A DNA stretch of 64,000 bases from Paragemmobacter amnigenus. GTDB lineage: Bacteria > Pseudomonadota > Alphaproteobacteria > Rhodobacterales > Rhodobacteraceae. The stretch's first letter is position 1; each line of letters opens with the position of its first letter. The stretch spans positions 283,232 through 347,231 of the forward strand of contig NZ_JAAATX020000004.1 of NCBI RefSeq assembly GCF_009908265.2, given 5' to 3'. The translations under genes were made by a program, and so were the position numbers. The notes beneath the pieces were generated by a model, which was not told the origin of the DNA, searched no databases, and was given only the letters and a program-made list of their open reading frames with translations. Shown one piece after another: positions 17,831-26,513 of the stretch.

Positions 17831-18688
17831 TCACATCAGCCCGACATCGTCGCGCGCCGCGCCGATGCGTTTGAGAAACCGCATATAGACCGTAACCACC
17901 ACCAGCATCGTCGCCACCAGCGTCACGGCCATCGCCGATCCGAAGGCCCAGTTGCGCGATTGCAGGAACAGGTCCACCAGCGCGTTGCCGACGAAGAAGA
18001 CCTTTCCACCGCCCAGCATCTGCGGGATCAGATACTCGCCCATCAGCAGGATGAAGACCAGCATCGACCCCGTCGCCACCCCGGGCAACGACAGCGGCAG
18101 CGTCACCTGCACGAACCGCCGCCACGGGGGCGCGCCAAGGTCCGATGCCGCCTCCAGCAGCCGCTTGTCCAGCTTTTCAAGGCTCACATAGATCGGAAAG
18201 ACCATCAGCGGCAGATAGCCGTAGATGATCCCCACCAGCACCGCAAAGGGCGTGTTGATCAACCGCCAGTCCCCAAGCCCCAGATCGGCCAGCAACTGCG
18301 GGATGCCCCGCCCGCCCAGCAGATAGATCCACGCATAGGACCGGATCAGGATCGACGTCCAGAACGGCACGATCACCAGCACCAGCAGCACCGTGCGCCA
18401 TTTCGGATCGACCCGCACCGCAAGGTAATAGGCCAGCGGATAGGCGATCAGCAGGGCCGCCAGCGTGCCCGCAGGCGCAAGGACCAGCGTGTTCTGGAAA
18501 GCCGTCCAGCGGCTTCCCAGATTGGCATATTGCGCCAGCGTGAAGGCGGGGGCATAGCCCCCCGCCGCCGCACGCTCGCCAAAGGAATAGACCAGCACAA
18601 CAGCCAGCGGCAGCACGAGCAGCGCCGCATACCACAGCCCCGCAGGGCCCAGCAGCAGATAACGCGCACCTTGCCGCGACATGGCCAT
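17831..18688 (-). CDS. ABC transporter permease (PotB-type)
   Basis: This 285-residue inner-membrane protein has six hydrophobic segments and the EAA-type loop LEAASDLGAPPWRRFVQV. The ATG at 18688 has GAGGAG eight bases upstream, which favours it over the ATG two codons later. It follows the binding-protein gene by 13 bases. Confidence 0.88.
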   Translation of the reverse strand: MAMSRQGARYLLLGPAGLWYAALLVLPLAVVLVYSFGERAAAGGYAPAFTLAQYANLGSRWTAFQNTLVLAPAGTLAALLIAYPLAYYLAVRVDPKWRTVLLVLVIVPFWTSILIRSYAWIYLLGGRGIPQLLADLGLGDWRLINTPFAVLVGIIYGYLPLMVFPIYVSLEKLDKRLLEAASDLGAPPWRRFVQVTLPLSLPGVATGSMLVFILLMGEYLIPQMLGGGKVFFVGNALVDLFLQSRNWAFGSAMAVTLVATMLVVVTVYMRFLKRIGAARDDVGLM

Positions 18689-18701
18689 CCCGCCGATCTC
18701 C

Positions 18702-19856
18702 TCAGGCCGACTTGAACCGCGCCATCACCTCGGCACGGTTGGGATCGGTCAGCGTCACCGCAGCCCCGAATTCCTGCGCGTTCAGCAGCTCTGCCGCCGG
18801 ATAGAGGATCGGATCCGACAGCACCTCGGGCGGCAACAGCGCATTGACGCGCGCATCCGCCACGGGGAAGCCATGCGCGGCCGCCTCCCTTGCGTTCACC
18901 GCCGGATCGATCAGATAGTTGATCAGCGCATAGGCCGCATCGCGATGGGGCGCGTTCTTCGGAATGGCGTAGTAATCCGACCAGATTTCCCCGCCATCCT
19001 TGCCCACCGCGAACAGGATTTCGGGAATGTCGCGGTTCATCTGCTTGCCTTCGCCGGTCCAGCACATGGTCAGCCACGCATCCCCGTTCCGCATTGCCGG
19101 CTGATAGTCGGACGAGATGGCAAAAAGATGCGGCTTGATCTCGATCAGCAGCTTCTCGGCATCCGCCAGTTCCGCCGGATCGACAGAATTGAAGGAATAG
19201 CCAAAGTATTTCAGGGCATTGCCGATCGTGGTCAGCTGATAGTCATGGACCATCGTCCGGCCCGAGAAATCGGTCCGCGTGACATCGAAGAATTCCTTCC
19301 AGCTGGTGAAGGGCGCCTTGGCCTTGCTGCTGTCCCACGCCATCCCCGTGGTGCCCCAGTTCTTCGGCACGGCGTAAAGCTTGCCATCCACCGTGCCCGC
19401 ATCGGCAAAGCGCGCCTCGAACGAGGCCGCATCGTAATTGGGCAGCTTGGACAGGTCCAAGGGCTCGATCAGATCGGCCTCGACATAGGTCGTGATGGTG
19501 TAGTTCGTCGGAACGAACACGTCCCAACCCGACCCGCCCGCCTGCAGCTTGGCCAGCATCTCCTCGTTCGACCCGAAGACATTGACCTGCACCGCCGCTC
19601 CCGTCTCGGCGGCAAAGGCGTCGAAATTCGCCGGATCGTGGTAGTTGGGCCATGTCGCCAGCACGACCTGATCGCCGATCCCCTGTGCAAAGGCGCGGCG
19701 GGGCGACAGCAGGGGCAGGCCCCCGCCCATAACCGCCATCGCCGTCCCCAGCCCCGTCACGCCAAGGAAATGGCGTCGCGTGACCGAACCTTTCCGGTAT
19801 CGCAGCAACTCTTCGATGAACTTCTGCCGAGTGATCGGAGCCTTGTCGTCTTGCAT
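18702..19856 (-). CDS. ABC transporter substrate-binding protein (PotD-type), Tat-exported
   Basis: This 384-residue protein has an unusually long leader before its twin-arginine motif (VTRRHFLGVTG at about residues 26-36), then a hydrophobic stretch and an AFA cleavage site. The mature chain (VVLATWPNYHDPANFDAF) matches the polyamine-type binding-protein family. It is placed between the ATPase and the permeases of its operon. The ligand is not readable from sequence. Confidence 0.88.
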   Translation of the reverse strand: MQDDKAPITRQKFIEELLRYRKGSVTRRHFLGVTGLGTAMAVMGGGLPLLSPRRAFAQGIGDQVVLATWPNYHDPANFDAFAAETGAAVQVNVFGSNEEMLAKLQAGGSGWDVFVPTNYTITTYVEADLIEPLDLSKLPNYDAASFEARFADAGTVDGKLYAVPKNWGTTGMAWDSSKAKAPFTSWKEFFDVTRTDFSGRTMVHDYQLTTIGNALKYFGYSFNSVDPAELADAEKLLIEIKPHLFAISSDYQPAMRNGDAWLTMCWTGEGKQMNRDIPEILFAVGKDGGEIWSDYYAIPKNAPHRDAAYALINYLIDPAVNAREAAAHGFPVADARVNALLPPEVLSDPILYPAAELLNAQEFGAAVTLTDPNRAEVMARFKSA

Positions 19857-19880
19857 GGGTCCATTCCCTTGTTGGATATG

Positions 19881-21011
19881 TCAGTCTCGTCCAAGGATCA
19901 GGCCGCAGCCATGATCCCACAGCACGTGGACGCGCGCGCCCACGTCGGCACCCTGCAGGCTTCTTTCTGCCTGTCTGGGAACATTCACCTGAACCTGTCC
20001 CAGCACCTCGTGGCGCAAGAGACATTCGATATGCTCGCCAAGGAACGTCTTGTGCAGCACCTCGGCCACCATGGCATCGGCCCCGTCCGCAGCCCCCGAC
20101 GACAGGCGCAGCGCCTCGGGGCGCACGGCAACCTCGACCGCCATGCCAACCGTCACGGCAAAGGGCGCGGCCACCGTGACGGACAGACCGCCGCCCAGAG
20201 CCACCCGCGCCAGCCCGTCACCGGCCAAAGCCTCGACCCGCCCCTCATGGATATTGGCCTGCCCCACGAACCCCGCGACATAGCGGTTGGCGGGCCGGTC
20301 ATACAGATCGCGCGGCGTACCGGTCTGCACGATCCGCCCCTGCCCCATGATGACGATGCGGTCCGACATCGACAGCGCCTCCTGCTGGTCATGGGTGACC
20401 AGAACGAAGGTGATCCCCAGCGACCGCTGCAGCGACAGCAACTCCATCTGCATCTCGCCGCGCAGCTTGGCATCCAGCGCCGCCATCGGCTCGTCCAGCA
20501 ACAGCATCTTCGGCTCGTTCACGATGGCCCGCGCCAGCGCGACGCGCTGCTGCTGGCCGCCCGACATCTGCCAGATGCGCCGCGGCCCGAAACCCGACAG
20601 CCGCACCGTCTCCAGCGCACGCTCCACCCGACGCGCGATCTCGGCCCGCTCCATCCGCGGGCGACGCTGGCGCAGGCCATAGCCCACATTCTCGGCCACG
20701 GTCATATGCGGAAACAGCGCATATTGCTGGAACACCATGTTCACGGGCCGCGCATGGGCAGGCGCCCCGCCCATGTCCTGCCCGTCGATCAGGATGCGCC
20801 CCTCGCTGGGCGCCTCCAGCCCTGCCAGCATCCGCAGCGCCGTCGTCTTGCCGCATCCCGAAGGGCCCAGAAAAGACAGGAACTCGCCCCGCCGGATCCG
20901 AAGATCCAGCCTGTCCGCCGCCAGCACCTCGCCGAACCGCTTGGTGGTTCCGACGAATTCGGCGATCACCGGCCGCCCGTCGCTCTGCTGGCCTTCCTCC
21001 GGAACGGTCAT
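19881..21011 (-). CDS. ABC transporter ATP-binding protein (PotA-type)
   Basis: This 376-residue ATPase has Walker A (GPSGCGKTT), signature MSGGQQQR, Walker B LLLDEP, the switch-histidine loop VTHDQQEALSMSDR and a C-terminal TOBE domain. It is the first gene of the leftward operon PotA-PotD-PotB-PotC-SDR, unlike the transporter at 5125-9143 where the ATPase gene is last of the four. It is divergent from the LuxR-type regulator at 21144. Confidence 0.9.
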   Translation of the reverse strand: MTVPEEGQQSDGRPVIAEFVGTTKRFGEVLAADRLDLRIRRGEFLSFLGPSGCGKTTALRMLAGLEAPSEGRILIDGQDMGGAPAHARPVNMVFQQYALFPHMTVAENVGYGLRQRRPRMERAEIARRVERALETVRLSGFGPRRIWQMSGGQQQRVALARAIVNEPKMLLLDEPMAALDAKLRGEMQMELLSLQRSLGITFVLVTHDQQEALSMSDRIVIMGQGRIVQTGTPRDLYDRPANRYVAGFVGQANIHEGRVEALAGDGLARVALGGGLSVTVAAPFAVTVGMAVEVAVRPEALRLSSGAADGADAMVAEVLHKTFLGEHIECLLRHEVLGQVQVNVPRQAERSLQGADVGARVHVLWDHGCGLILGRD

Positions 21012-21143
21012 CTCCTGCCGCTTTCCCGTTGATCCGGCGCGTCGCGCCTATCCGTTTTTCCGGTGACAAGCGTATGAACGGCGTCAAAGCCTGTATATAT
21101 CCCAAAAGGCATAGTCGGGACCGGAAAGGGCGGACCAAGGCAG

Positions 21144-21932
21144 ATGGACTGGCACGAGGCATCCGCGCGCGTGATCGACGCGCTGCACGGGGCGGACTTC
21201 GCCCCCGCACTGGTCAGCGCACTCCGCACCGTCGCACCCTTCGAACACAGCGTCACCTTCGCCTATCGCGGCGACCAGCGCCCGCTCGCGCTGCATGACG
21301 AATTTCCCGAATGGAAACGCAAGGTGATGGTGGCAGACTATCAGGCCGGACCCTACCTGCTCGATCCGTTCTATCTGAACGCCACCACCGGCCCGCTGCC
21401 CCGCCTCGTCCGCCTGCGCGATCTTGCTCCCGACCGCTTCTATCAGGGCGAATATTTCCGGAACTACTACATCCGCACCGAACTGGCCGAAGAGATCGGT
21501 TTCATGGTCGATGCCGGTCAGGGCGTCAGCGTCGTCCTCTCCGCAATGCGAAGCAGCCGCGCCTTCTCGGCCCGCGAATTCCGCGACCTTGCCGCGGTGC
21601 TGCCCTTCGTGGCGGCCGCGATCCGGCACAACTGGTCCGATCTGGCCCGCCGCTTCGGTGACGGCCCGTCGGGCGGCAACGCGCCTGCCCTCACCTCGCT
21701 GATCGACCGCGCCTTCCGCAGCGTCGGGCGCAACCTCCTCACCGCGCGCGAGACCGAGGTGGTGGAATACACCCTCAGGGGTCACTCGGCCGAGGCTACA
21801 GGTCAGGCGCTGGGCATCTCGCCCGGCACGGTCCGGATCCACAAGCGCAACATCTACACCAAACTCGGCATCGGTTCGCAGGGCGAACTCTTCTCGCGCT
21901 TCATCGCCACCCTGTCCTCGCTCCGCGACTGA
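21144..21932 (+). CDS. LuxR-type (GerE HTH) transcriptional regulator
   Basis: This 262-residue protein has a C-terminal LuxR helix-turn-helix (LLTARETEVVEYTLRGHS and GTVRIHKRNIYTKLGI). The N-terminal 190 residues are not recognised as an acyl-homoserine-lactone domain and probably sense another cue. The gene is divergent from the second ABC operon (132 bases between starts) and 90 bases upstream of the formamidase gene, so it may regulate both. Confidence 0.85.
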   Translation: MDWHEASARVIDALHGADFAPALVSALRTVAPFEHSVTFAYRGDQRPLALHDEFPEWKRKVMVADYQAGPYLLDPFYLNATTGPLPRLVRLRDLAPDRFYQGEYFRNYYIRTELAEEIGFMVDAGQGVSVVLSAMRSSRAFSAREFRDLAAVLPFVAAAIRHNWSDLARRFGDGPSGGNAPALTSLIDRAFRSVGRNLLTARETEVVEYTLRGHSAEATGQALGISPGTVRIHKRNIYTKLGIGSQGELFSRFIATLSSLRD

Positions 21933-22022
21933 TCCGCAGGCCGCGCCTTGTCGCGCTGCGTCTTGTGCCTACCTCTGGCGCAGGGCCGACAGGCCCGCCA
22001 CAGAACAAACGGGAGGATCGCA

Positions 22023-23345
22023 ATGGCAGACGGCAATCAGGACCTGTCCGCGGCACGGCGCAGCGTCGTCGTCTCGGAATTCACCAACAGCGTGCTCGAT
22101 CCGGCCGCACCCATGCTGGGACCGGTCGAAAACGGCGGCACCATCATCGCCAATACCGCGCCGGGATGTTGGGGCCCCATGATCACCCCCAGCCTGCGCG
22201 GCGGGCACGAGGTGACGCGCCCCGTCCATGTCAAAGGGGCCGAACCGGGGGATGCCGTGGCAATCCGCATCCGCGACATCACCGTAACCTCCATCGCCAC
22301 CGCCTCGGGCCATGACAGCTCGCCCGAAGGCTTCTGCCTTGGCGATCCCTATGTCGCCGCCCGCTGCCCTGTTTGCGATACCGTCTGGCCGGAAACCCAT
22401 GTCGAAGGCATCGGTCAGGACTCGGTCCGCTGCAACGCCTGCGGCAATGCCGTCAAACCGTTCGAGATTGTGCACGGCTATACCGTCACCTTCGACGAAA
22501 CCCGCGCCGTGGGCCTGACCCTGCCGCAACCCGCCGTCGACACGATCGCAAGGAATGCCGAACATTACGCCGCCCTGCCCGATGGCAGCCGCCAGCATTC
22601 CATCCTCGTCTTCGCGCCCTCCGACATGCCGGGCACCATCGTGCGGATGCGGCCCTTCCTCGGCCAGCTTGGCACCTGCCCGTCCATGGCCATGCCCGAC
22701 AGCCACAACGCGGGCGACTTCGGCGCCTTCCTCGTCGGCGCGCCGCATGACTATGGCATCACCGCCGAACAACTCGCCCAGCACAAGACCGACGGCCACA
22801 TGGACATCGACGCCGTGCGGGCAGGGGCCATCCTCGTCGCGCCGGTCAAGGTTCCGGGGGCGGGCGTCTATCTCGGCGACATGCACGCAGGACAGGGCGA
22901 CGGCGAAATCGCGGGCCACACCATGGATGTGGCCGGCAGCGTGACCCTGCAGGTCGAGGTGGTCAAGAACTACCCGATCGACGGGCCGGTCCTCTTCCCG
23001 CTCGAGGAGGACCTCCCCCCGATGGCGCGTCCCTTCTCGGCTGCCGAACGCGCCAAGGCCGAACGCCTCGCCCGTCAATGGGGCGTCACCCAGATCGAAC
23101 CGGTCGCGCCGGTTTCTGTGATCGGCACCGCCGCCAACCTGAACGCCGCCATCGAGAACGGGCTGGCGCGGGCGGCAAAGCTCTTGGGCATGACCGTCGC
23201 AGAGGTGCGAAACCGCGCCACCGTCAACGGCGCGATCGAGATCGGCCGCGCCCCCGGCGTGATCCAGGTCACCTTCCTCGCCCCGCTCGCACGGCTCGAT
23301 GCGGTGGGGCTGGGCGGTTACGCACGCGAACAATACGGTCTGTGA
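22023..23345 (+). CDS. Acetamidase/formamidase family amidase with inserted zinc ribbon
   Basis: This 440-residue protein belongs to the FmdA/AmdA family, which hydrolyses small aliphatic amides such as formamide to the acid and ammonia. Family-like segments include GGTIIANTAPGCWGP, GHDSSPEG, the GDMHAGQGDGEIAGH stretch and PMARPFSAAERAKAERLA. Within it lie four cysteines, C115/C118 (CPVC) and C137/C140 (CNAC), spaced as a zinc ribbon. The ATG at 22023 is preceded by GGGAGGA; an upstream frame to 21948 overlaps nothing useful. It may supply nitrogen as part of the surrounding N-compound gene set. Confidence 0.85.
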   Translation: MADGNQDLSAARRSVVVSEFTNSVLDPAAPMLGPVENGGTIIANTAPGCWGPMITPSLRGGHEVTRPVHVKGAEPGDAVAIRIRDITVTSIATASGHDSSPEGFCLGDPYVAARCPVCDTVWPETHVEGIGQDSVRCNACGNAVKPFEIVHGYTVTFDETRAVGLTLPQPAVDTIARNAEHYAALPDGSRQHSILVFAPSDMPGTIVRMRPFLGQLGTCPSMAMPDSHNAGDFGAFLVGAPHDYGITAEQLAQHKTDGHMDIDAVRAGAILVAPVKVPGAGVYLGDMHAGQGDGEIAGHTMDVAGSVTLQVEVVKNYPIDGPVLFPLEEDLPPMARPFSAAERAKAERLARQWGVTQIEPVAPVSVIGTAANLNAAIENGLARAAKLLGMTVAEVRNRATVNGAIEIGRAPGVIQVTFLAPLARLDAVGLGGYAREQYGL

Positions 23346-23352
23346 CCCGACC

Positions 23353-23375
23353 GCCGCCCGGTCCGTCCGGGCGGC
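23353..23375. terminator. Hairpin between formamidase and the convergent small gene
   Basis: Stem GCCGCCCGG (23353-23361) pairs perfectly with 23367-23375 around a 5-base loop. It follows the formamidase stop by 7 bases and precedes the stop of the convergent small gene by 19. No T tract follows. Confidence 0.55.
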
Positions 23376-23394
23376 ACAATCACCCCGGGATGGT

Positions 23395-23607
23395 TCAAAC
23401 CGCCGCGATCTCGGCCATCACCTGCTCGGCCCGCGCCAGCGCGGATGCGGCAACTGCGCTCACCGGATCGGCCTGGCGAAGAGCGTCGCACAACGACGGC
23501 AGCAAAAGCGCAAGCCGCGCCAGATCATCCTCGTCCTCGACGATGCATTCGTCATGCAGCTGCGCCGCCAGCCCGATGAAGTAATCGGCGACATCTTCAC
23601 CAGTCAT
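23395..23607 (-). CDS. Small acidic protein, 70 residues, unknown function
   Basis: The product begins MTGEDVADYFIGLAAQLHDE and appears fully alpha-helical, acidic and soluble. The ATG at 23607 is preceded by GGGAGGG at a good spacing; a TTG two codons upstream is an alternative start. It is divergent from the histidine kinase gene across an AT-rich control region, suggesting it could belong to that regulatory unit. No family was recognised. Confidence 0.6.
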   Translation of the reverse strand: MTGEDVADYFIGLAAQLHDECIVEDEDDLARLALLLPSLCDALRQADPVSAVAASALARAEQVMAEIAAV

Positions 23608-23640
23608 GAGCAACCCTCCCTCGACCTCGCTTCTGCTGCG

Positions 23641-23756
23641 TATATTGTAAGCTTTTGTAAGTAAATTGGGTCTACCCTAGGTATGTAATTTTCAACCATA
23701 GGTAAATTTTAACCCATACACACCCATCCGAAAGTCAACGTGTGTCGACTGGACAC
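23641..23756. promoter_or_regulatory. AT-rich divergent control region with direct and inverted repeats
   Basis: This is the most AT-rich stretch noticed in the window. It contains two TTGTAAG copies (about 23645 and 23654), a longer imperfect direct repeat (23678-23697 and 23699-23714, both starting TAGGTA and ending TTTTCAACC or TTTTAACC), and GTGTC/GACAC inverted arms at 23742-23746 and 23752-23756 just before the kinase start. It lies between the small acidic gene and the histidine kinase and probably carries both promoters and binding sites. Confidence 0.5.
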
Positions 23757-23758
23757 TC

Positions 23759-25648
23759 ATGGCACAAACGGCCATGGCGCGCCGCATGTTAGCAACAGGT
23801 CCCTTCCCCGCGATGTCCCGCCGCCCTTGTGACGGCGGCTGCGCACTGGTCGCATTCCTGCTCTTCTGCCTCGTGACCCTCATCGGCCTTTCCGCACCGG
23901 CGCGGGCCGACGATCTTGTCATCGGCGCGGCTCTCTATACCGACCCCTCCGCCAGCCTCGACTTTGACGCGGTCCGGCAGCGCGATTTCGAACCCGTCCC
24001 CCTGCCGACCAGCCAAGGCTATTCCTCGGCGGCCTTCTGGCTGAAGGTCGACATCGCCCCGGCCCCTGATGGATCGCCCGTCCGCCTGCGGGTCTTTCCG
24101 CCGGTCCTCGACCAGATCACCCTTTTCACCCCCGCGCCTGACAAGTCGGGGGACTGGGTCACGGTCGACATGCACGCCCGCCCCGCCTATGGGCTGAGCG
24201 GCTATGTCCTGCCTGCCATGGACACGCCCCTGACCATCTACCTGCGTATCCGCTCGGTCGGCTCGGTCTCGCCACATGTATGGGCGCTACCGATCAACGA
24301 TTCGGTCGAGTCCAACCTCCGCCTCAATCTTCTCCAGACATTCTACCTGACGCTCATGCTGGCGCTGCTGGTCTGGTCCGCCCTCATGGCGCGGTCGACC
24401 GGCGAGCCGCTCTTCCGCAACTTCGCCTTGCTGCAAACCGTCTGGTCGGCGCAGAACCTGCTGGGCTTCGGCTATGGCCCGGTCCTTCTGCCGGGACTGG
24501 CGGCCGGAACATCGGGCACGACCTACCGTCTGCTCGTCATCATCGTGGTCGTCGTTTCCATCGCCTTTCACCGGCAGGTCATTGGCCGCCTCGCGCCGCC
24601 ACCGCTGACCATGCGCCTGTTCGACGTGCTGCAGGCCCTCTCCCTCGTGGCGCTGACCCTCTTTGCCGCGGGGTTCATTGCCATGGCACTCACCGTGAAT
24701 GCGCTGTGCATCCTTGGCCTGCCCTTCGTCGTTCTGGCGAATATCTTTCTTGGCAAACAGGACGCCTCGCCCGGACGCACCACCCTGCGGGTGGTCTATG
24801 TCGCGCTGGCATTCTCGATCTTCCTGTGGGTCTTCTCCTTTCTCGGCTTCGCAAAAAGCCGCCTGCCCAGCCAGTTCAACACGATGCTCCACGGCACCGT
24901 CACCGGCATCCTGATGTTCCTTATCCTCCATCGCCATGGACAAACCCTCGTCACCGCGCTGCGCGACGCAGAAACCGCCCTGCTCTCGGCCGAGGCCCGC
25001 CGCGCCGCCGAACGGGAACACAGCCGTTTCCTTCTGGGTTTCATCGACATGCTCGGCCACGAAACCCGCAACGCGATGGCGGTGATCCGCATGTCGCTCG
25101 GCGGCAAGGCGCTTCCCGACCACAAACGCCTCAGGGTCGAAGAGACGATCGACGGGTTGAACGGGATCATCGACCGCAGCATCGACGTGGCCCGACTGGA
25201 AATCGGGGACAAGAAGGTCGTCGCCGCGCCCCTGTCGCTGGCTGACCTGCTGGCCGAGGTGCTGCGCCCCTACGGCACGGCGCGCATCCACCATGACGTG
25301 CCGGAGAACGCACAGATCACCACCGATCCCGTATTGCTCAAGGTCGCGCTGGGCAATCTGGTGGACAACGCGGTCAAGTATTCCGCCCCCGACACCGACA
25401 TCCGCATCCGCTACATCCGGCTGCGCGACGTCCTCACCCTGACGGTCGAGAACGAGGCAGGCCCCGCAGGCCTGCCCGACCCCGACAAGGTGTTCCGCAA
25501 ATACTACCGCAGCACCCTCGCCCATTCCCGCATCGGCTCTGGTCTGGGCCTCTATCTTGTCCATACGCTGGCGCGCTTGCTCGGCGGATCGGTCCGCTAT
25601 ACGCCCGAGGGGACGACAATCCGCTTCCATCTGACATTGCCATGCTGA
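23759..25648 (+). CDS. Membrane sensor histidine kinase of the 7TMR-DISM type
   Basis: This 629-residue protein has an N-terminal signal segment (about 28-50), a periplasmic DISMED2-like beta domain (about 51-180), seven membrane segments (about 190-392), a short coiled coil, and a kinase core. The phospho-accepting histidine is H434 in MLGHETRNAMAVI. The N box is NLVDNAVKYS (about 533-542) and the G box GSGLGLYLVH (593-602). It senses an unknown extracellular cue, possibly a carbohydrate. Starts at 23759 and 23813 are both possible; neither has a strong ribosome-binding site. Its last bases overlap the response regulator start (ATGCTGA), so the two are cotranslated. Confidence 0.88.
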   Translation: MAQTAMARRMLATGPFPAMSRRPCDGGCALVAFLLFCLVTLIGLSAPARADDLVIGAALYTDPSASLDFDAVRQRDFEPVPLPTSQGYSSAAFWLKVDIAPAPDGSPVRLRVFPPVLDQITLFTPAPDKSGDWVTVDMHARPAYGLSGYVLPAMDTPLTIYLRIRSVGSVSPHVWALPINDSVESNLRLNLLQTFYLTLMLALLVWSALMARSTGEPLFRNFALLQTVWSAQNLLGFGYGPVLLPGLAAGTSGTTYRLLVIIVVVVSIAFHRQVIGRLAPPPLTMRLFDVLQALSLVALTLFAAGFIAMALTVNALCILGLPFVVLANIFLGKQDASPGRTTLRVVYVALAFSIFLWVFSFLGFAKSRLPSQFNTMLHGTVTGILMFLILHRHGQTLVTALRDAETALLSAEARRAAEREHSRFLLGFIDMLGHETRNAMAVIRMSLGGKALPDHKRLRVEETIDGLNGIIDRSIDVARLEIGDKKVVAAPLSLADLLAEVLRPYGTARIHHDVPENAQITTDPVLLKVALGNLVDNAVKYSAPDTDIRIRYIRLRDVLTLTVENEAGPAGLPDPDKVFRKYYRSTLAHSRIGSGLGLYLVHTLARLLGGSVRYTPEGTTIRFHLTLPC

Positions 25649-26310
25649 CCGTCACCATCGTCGAGGACAATCTCCACCTGCGCGAAACGCTCGCCGAAGT
25701 GCTTTCGGACGAAGGTTTCGCCGTGACGGCCTATGCCAATGTCGAAGCCCTCGGCACACCCTCGGCCCAGGCGGTCGCGGGGGTCTTCATCCTCGACCTC
25801 AACCTGCCGGGCGAGGACGGCATCTCCTTCGCCCGCCGCCTGCGCCGCGATTACGGGGCCGTCGGCATCATCATGCTCACCGCGCGGATCGATCCGGCCG
25901 AACGCCAGCACGGGTATGAAAGCGGGGCCGACATCTACCTTCCCAAACCCTACTCCCCGGGCGAGCTGGTGGCCGCCATCCGCGCGCTGGAACGCAGGCT
26001 GCCCGCCGCCGCCGACCCCGTCCTCAGGTTCGACCCGCAGCGCATGGTCCTTGCCGGTCCCGCCGCCACCGTTCCCCTCTCCTCCAGCGAGGTGGACCTC
26101 CTGCGCGCGTTCCTGTCCGCCCCCGAAGGTCGGCTTTCCTCGGCCGAGATCGAACGGATCAGTGGCAGTGCGGGAACGCGCGGCGCGATCGAGGTGCGCC
26201 TCACCCGGCTGCGGCGCAAACTGGCCACGGCAGGCGCGGACGGCAACCCGCTTGGCGCCGTGCGCGGCTGGGGCTACCAGCTTGCCGCCCCGCTCGCCTT
26301 GGCCAGCTAG
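25642..26310 (+). CDS. OmpR-type response regulator
   Basis: This 222-residue protein has a receiver domain with acidic pocket E8/D9, phospho-acceptor D52 (FILDLNLPGEDG), T80 (MLTAR) and K102 (LPKPY), and a C-terminal winged-helix DNA-binding domain (about 125-220). The start codon lies inside the end of the kinase gene, indicating coupling. It is the output partner of the kinase; targets are unknown, but the repeats at 23678-23714 are a good place to look. Confidence 0.88.
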   Translation: MLTVTIVEDNLHLRETLAEVLSDEGFAVTAYANVEALGTPSAQAVAGVFILDLNLPGEDGISFARRLRRDYGAVGIIMLTARIDPAERQHGYESGADIYLPKPYSPGELVAAIRALERRLPAAADPVLRFDPQRMVLAGPAATVPLSSSEVDLLRAFLSAPEGRLSSAEIERISGSAGTRGAIEVRLTRLRRKLATAGADGNPLGAVRGWGYQLAAPLALAS

Positions 26311-26513
26311 GGCGCTGCCCGCGCACGACTGGTACGCGGGGCAACCACAGCCTCGGCCGGTCCCGCCGCACCCTCCACCCCCCTGCATTCCGGCTGTCGC
26401 GGCATCATCCCGCGCCGATCCGGTCGGCCGACGTCGATACAGCCTGCAAAGGCCGTTGACAGTCCCTGCCTTGCCCGCCGAACCTTGGCCCTGCCCGCCC
26501 CATGGAAGCGCCC

